Below, piece by piece: positions 13,003 to 14,528 of a stretch of DNA of 14,528 nt (position 1 is its first letter; the number at the start of each line of letters is the position of its first letter). The translations under genes were made by a program, and so were the position numbers. The DNA lies in assembly GCA_050942825.1 (NCBI GenBank), contig JBMNOA010000035.1:1-14528 (forward strand). The letters are read 5' to 3'. This DNA comes from CAYRML01 sp050942825 (lineage in GTDB: Bacteria; Bacillota; Dehalobacteriia; UBA4068). The notes under the pieces were generated by a model. It searched no databases. It had not been told where the DNA came from and worked only from the letters and a program-made list of their open reading frames with translations.

Positions 13003-14442
13003 TTAAGGAAGATAATTCAAAGGATTATAGGCCTTACCATTAATTCTGACCTCAAAATGCAGATGTGAACCGGTACTACGTCCCGTAGAACCGACTGCAG
13101 CTATACTTTGGCCTCTTCCCACGTTTTCTCCAGAGGAAACATAGAGTTTACTGCAATGAGCATACCAGGTTTGCAGACCATCACCATGATCTATTTTTAC
13201 TAAATTGCCATAAGAACCGTTTCTGGCAGCATAAACAACTTTTCCTGAATCAGCGGCAACAATTGTGTCACCAGTCTGACCGTCAATATCAAGCCCTGTA
13301 TGATAGCCTAAACTGCGATTACCAAAACGAGAGGTAATCCTACCTATAAGGGGCCAGCCAATGGTACCATTACCACCGTCACCACGAGAAGCAACTACCA
13401 TTTTAGTACCCTTTTCTACTACTTTATTGACAGGTGCAACAGTAACAACTGACGATACACGTTTTTGGCTTATCTGGACACCGTTGCTTTCCACTACTTT
13501 CAGGGTAACTTTTTCCTGGCCGACTTTACCCGGAGAAATCACTCTTTGCTTACCACGCAGCATTGAAGAATTAGTTTTCGTTTTTACATCGAAAGGCAGA
13601 GCGGCTGTTTTTACCACTTCTTTTACTACCACAACATTAACCATAGGTGTGGCCTTGGAAAGGTTAATAGTAGTACCTAATTTAAGTTTGTCGGAAGTCA
13701 TGCCCGGATTAGCTTGTTTAATAACTGAAATCGGTACATTGTATTGTTTGGAAATAGTCCACAGTGTTTCATCACTGCTTTCCACCTTATGTATCATTTG
13801 CTGAGGGGCCCCAAAAAGCAACATATTTACAGCTATCTCGGGCCTAGTTATTTCTTTAATACTTTTGGCAACTGGAGTGATAGTGATATTTTCCCGCAAT
13901 TTTACATCCGAGACTTTGTCATTTTTGTTAACATAAAACGCCTTGGCTAACTCAACAACCTTTTTGGCATCTTGTTCACTTGGCAAGAATAATTCAGTGG
14001 AATTATTGATTTTTAAAGATGCTGCTTTGACCAGTGGAGTTAGGGAATTTTCTAATAATATGGCGGCTTCACTGACGGTAATGGGCTGACTATCTTTGAG
14101 TGCTACTTTTTTGATATCTACTTCTTCTTTAACAGTTACTTCCATGCCCATTTCTTGGCTTTTAGATTCTAAGTATTGTTCTATAGCAGCATAAGCGTCA
14201 TCTTGGGTATTTAATGCTGCTATTTGTTGACCATCTACGGTAATTAAATAAGAGTTAGAATTAGCACTAATTACTTTTGCTCCACCAAATACTGCACCTA
14301 CAATACATATAGTAGCTATAATAAAGATCATAAATTTTCTGGTATTTTTTCTGCGTCTAATCTCTCTTAGCCTGTTCCTCCTGGATAATACAGAAGATTT
14401 ACTTGCCTCTAAAGGCAAATCATATTCTGTTAATTTATTCAT
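13003..14442 (-). CDS. LysM/G5/M23-domain peptidoglycan endopeptidase
   Basis: A 479-residue envelope enzyme cutting peptide cross-links in peptidoglycan. A very basic cytosolic N-terminus (20-37) precedes a membrane helix (about 36-56), then an uncharacterised region of about 155 residues. A LysM module follows (216-261, with DETLWTISKQYNVP), then a G5-like beta domain (about 268-346), a Gly-rich linker, and a C-terminal M23 (lysostaphin/LytM) domain from about 362. Zn ligands are H381 and D385 (HTGLD) and H462 (HLHFE); catalytic histidines are H429 (YAH) and H460. All are present, so it should be active. The ribosome site is weak (GTGGTG). It is transcribed alone, towards the terminator at 12963-12990. 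Domain order is common in Bacillota sporulation or cell-separation hydrolases; the exact role is unresolved. Confidence 0.92.
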   Translation of the reverse strand: MNKLTEYDLPLEASKSSVLSRRNRLREIRRRKNTRKFMIFIIATICIVGAVFGGAKVISANSNSYLITVDGQQIAALNTQDDAYAAIEQYLESKSQEMGMEVTVKEEVDIKKVALKDSQPITVSEAAILLENSLTPLVKAASLKINNSTELFLPSEQDAKKVVELAKAFYVNKNDKVSDVKLRENITITPVAKSIKEITRPEIAVNMLLFGAPQQMIHKVESSDETLWTISKQYNVPISVIKQANPGMTSDKLKLGTTINLSKATPMVNVVVVKEVVKTAALPFDVKTKTNSSMLRGKQRVISPGKVGQEKVTLKVVESNGVQISQKRVSSVVTVAPVNKVVEKGTKMVVASRGDGGNGTIGWPLIGRITSRFGNRSLGYHTGLDIDGQTGDTIVAADSGKVVYAARNGSYGNLVKIDHGDGLQTWYAHCSKLYVSSGENVGRGQSIAAVGSTGRSTGSHLHFEVRINGKAYNPLNYLP

Positions 14443-14476
14443 TGAAACACCACTTTTTTACATTATTTTGACCCCT

Positions 14477-14514
14477 AAAAAAACATGCCAGGAGTCTTCA
14501 TGGCTTTGATTATA
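14477..14514 (-). promoter_or_regulatory. -10 element and terminator-like hairpin upstream of the M23 gene
   Basis: On the minus strand a perfect TATAAT (14514 to 14509) is followed by a small hairpin: GCCA/TGGC outer pairs plus GA/TC inner pairs, 14504-14487. Three bases later comes T7 (14483-14477). The -35 would lie beyond the window edge. The hairpin plus T-run may be the terminator of an upstream gene or a very short leader attenuator. Confidence 0.4.
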
Positions 14515-14528
14515 ACACAATATCATCT

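Noticed and set aside
13361..13804. A 147-residue plus-strand ORF inside the M23 gene
   Set aside because: It is antisense to a clear LysM/G5 coding region, with composition typical of a shadow frame.

Overview
The window looks like chromosome from an anaerobic, low-GC member of the Bacillota (Clostridia or Negativicutes grade). Grounds: AT-rich DNA, strong purine-rich Shine-Dalgarno sites with some TTG and GTG starts, a two-subunit oxygen-sensitive [4Fe-4S] L-serine dehydratase, a clostridial-type 2[4Fe-4S] ferredoxin, and a walJ-htrA-rlmH block. The genus cannot be fixed by reading alone. I recognise 16 protein genes, 13 of them on the minus strand, and no rRNA, tRNA, CRISPR array, phage or insertion sequence.

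Layout from left to right. (1) 1-2640: a minus-strand cassette moaF-like > AraC-type regulator > UcpA-like short-chain dehydrogenase. (2) 2730-4107: a stand-alone diaminopimelate decarboxylase gene (lysA) with its own good promoter and terminator. (3) 4128-5625: a HAD phosphatase gene overlapping by 8 bp a PDZ-less, membrane-anchored trypsin-like protease. (4) 5795-6499: a plus-strand traX-family membrane protein, converging on the next operon with a shared bidirectional terminator. (5) 6525-8758: the operon sdaAB-sdaAA-yfbR, driven by a promoter that carries an operator-like palindrome. (6) 8949-9761: a membrane-anchored HD-GYP-like protein that has lost most of its metal ligands. (7) 9889-12306: walJ-htrA-rlmH, tightly packed. 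(8) 12463-12933: two small plus-strand genes, an HMA-like protein with an N-terminal CxxC and a ferredoxin. (9) 13003-14442: a LysM/G5/M23 peptidoglycan hydrolase.

Functional themes. LysA supplies lysine and consumes meso-diaminopimelate, a cell-wall precursor; WalJ, HtrA and the M23 enzyme also bear on the envelope. Serine dehydratase makes pyruvate and ammonia, co-transcribed with a nucleotide house-cleaning phosphatase. The least explained items are the moaF/araC/ucpA cassette, the degenerate HD-GYP protein and the paired small cysteine proteins. Most of the rest is ordinary housekeeping DNA; no clear new defence or mobile system was seen.
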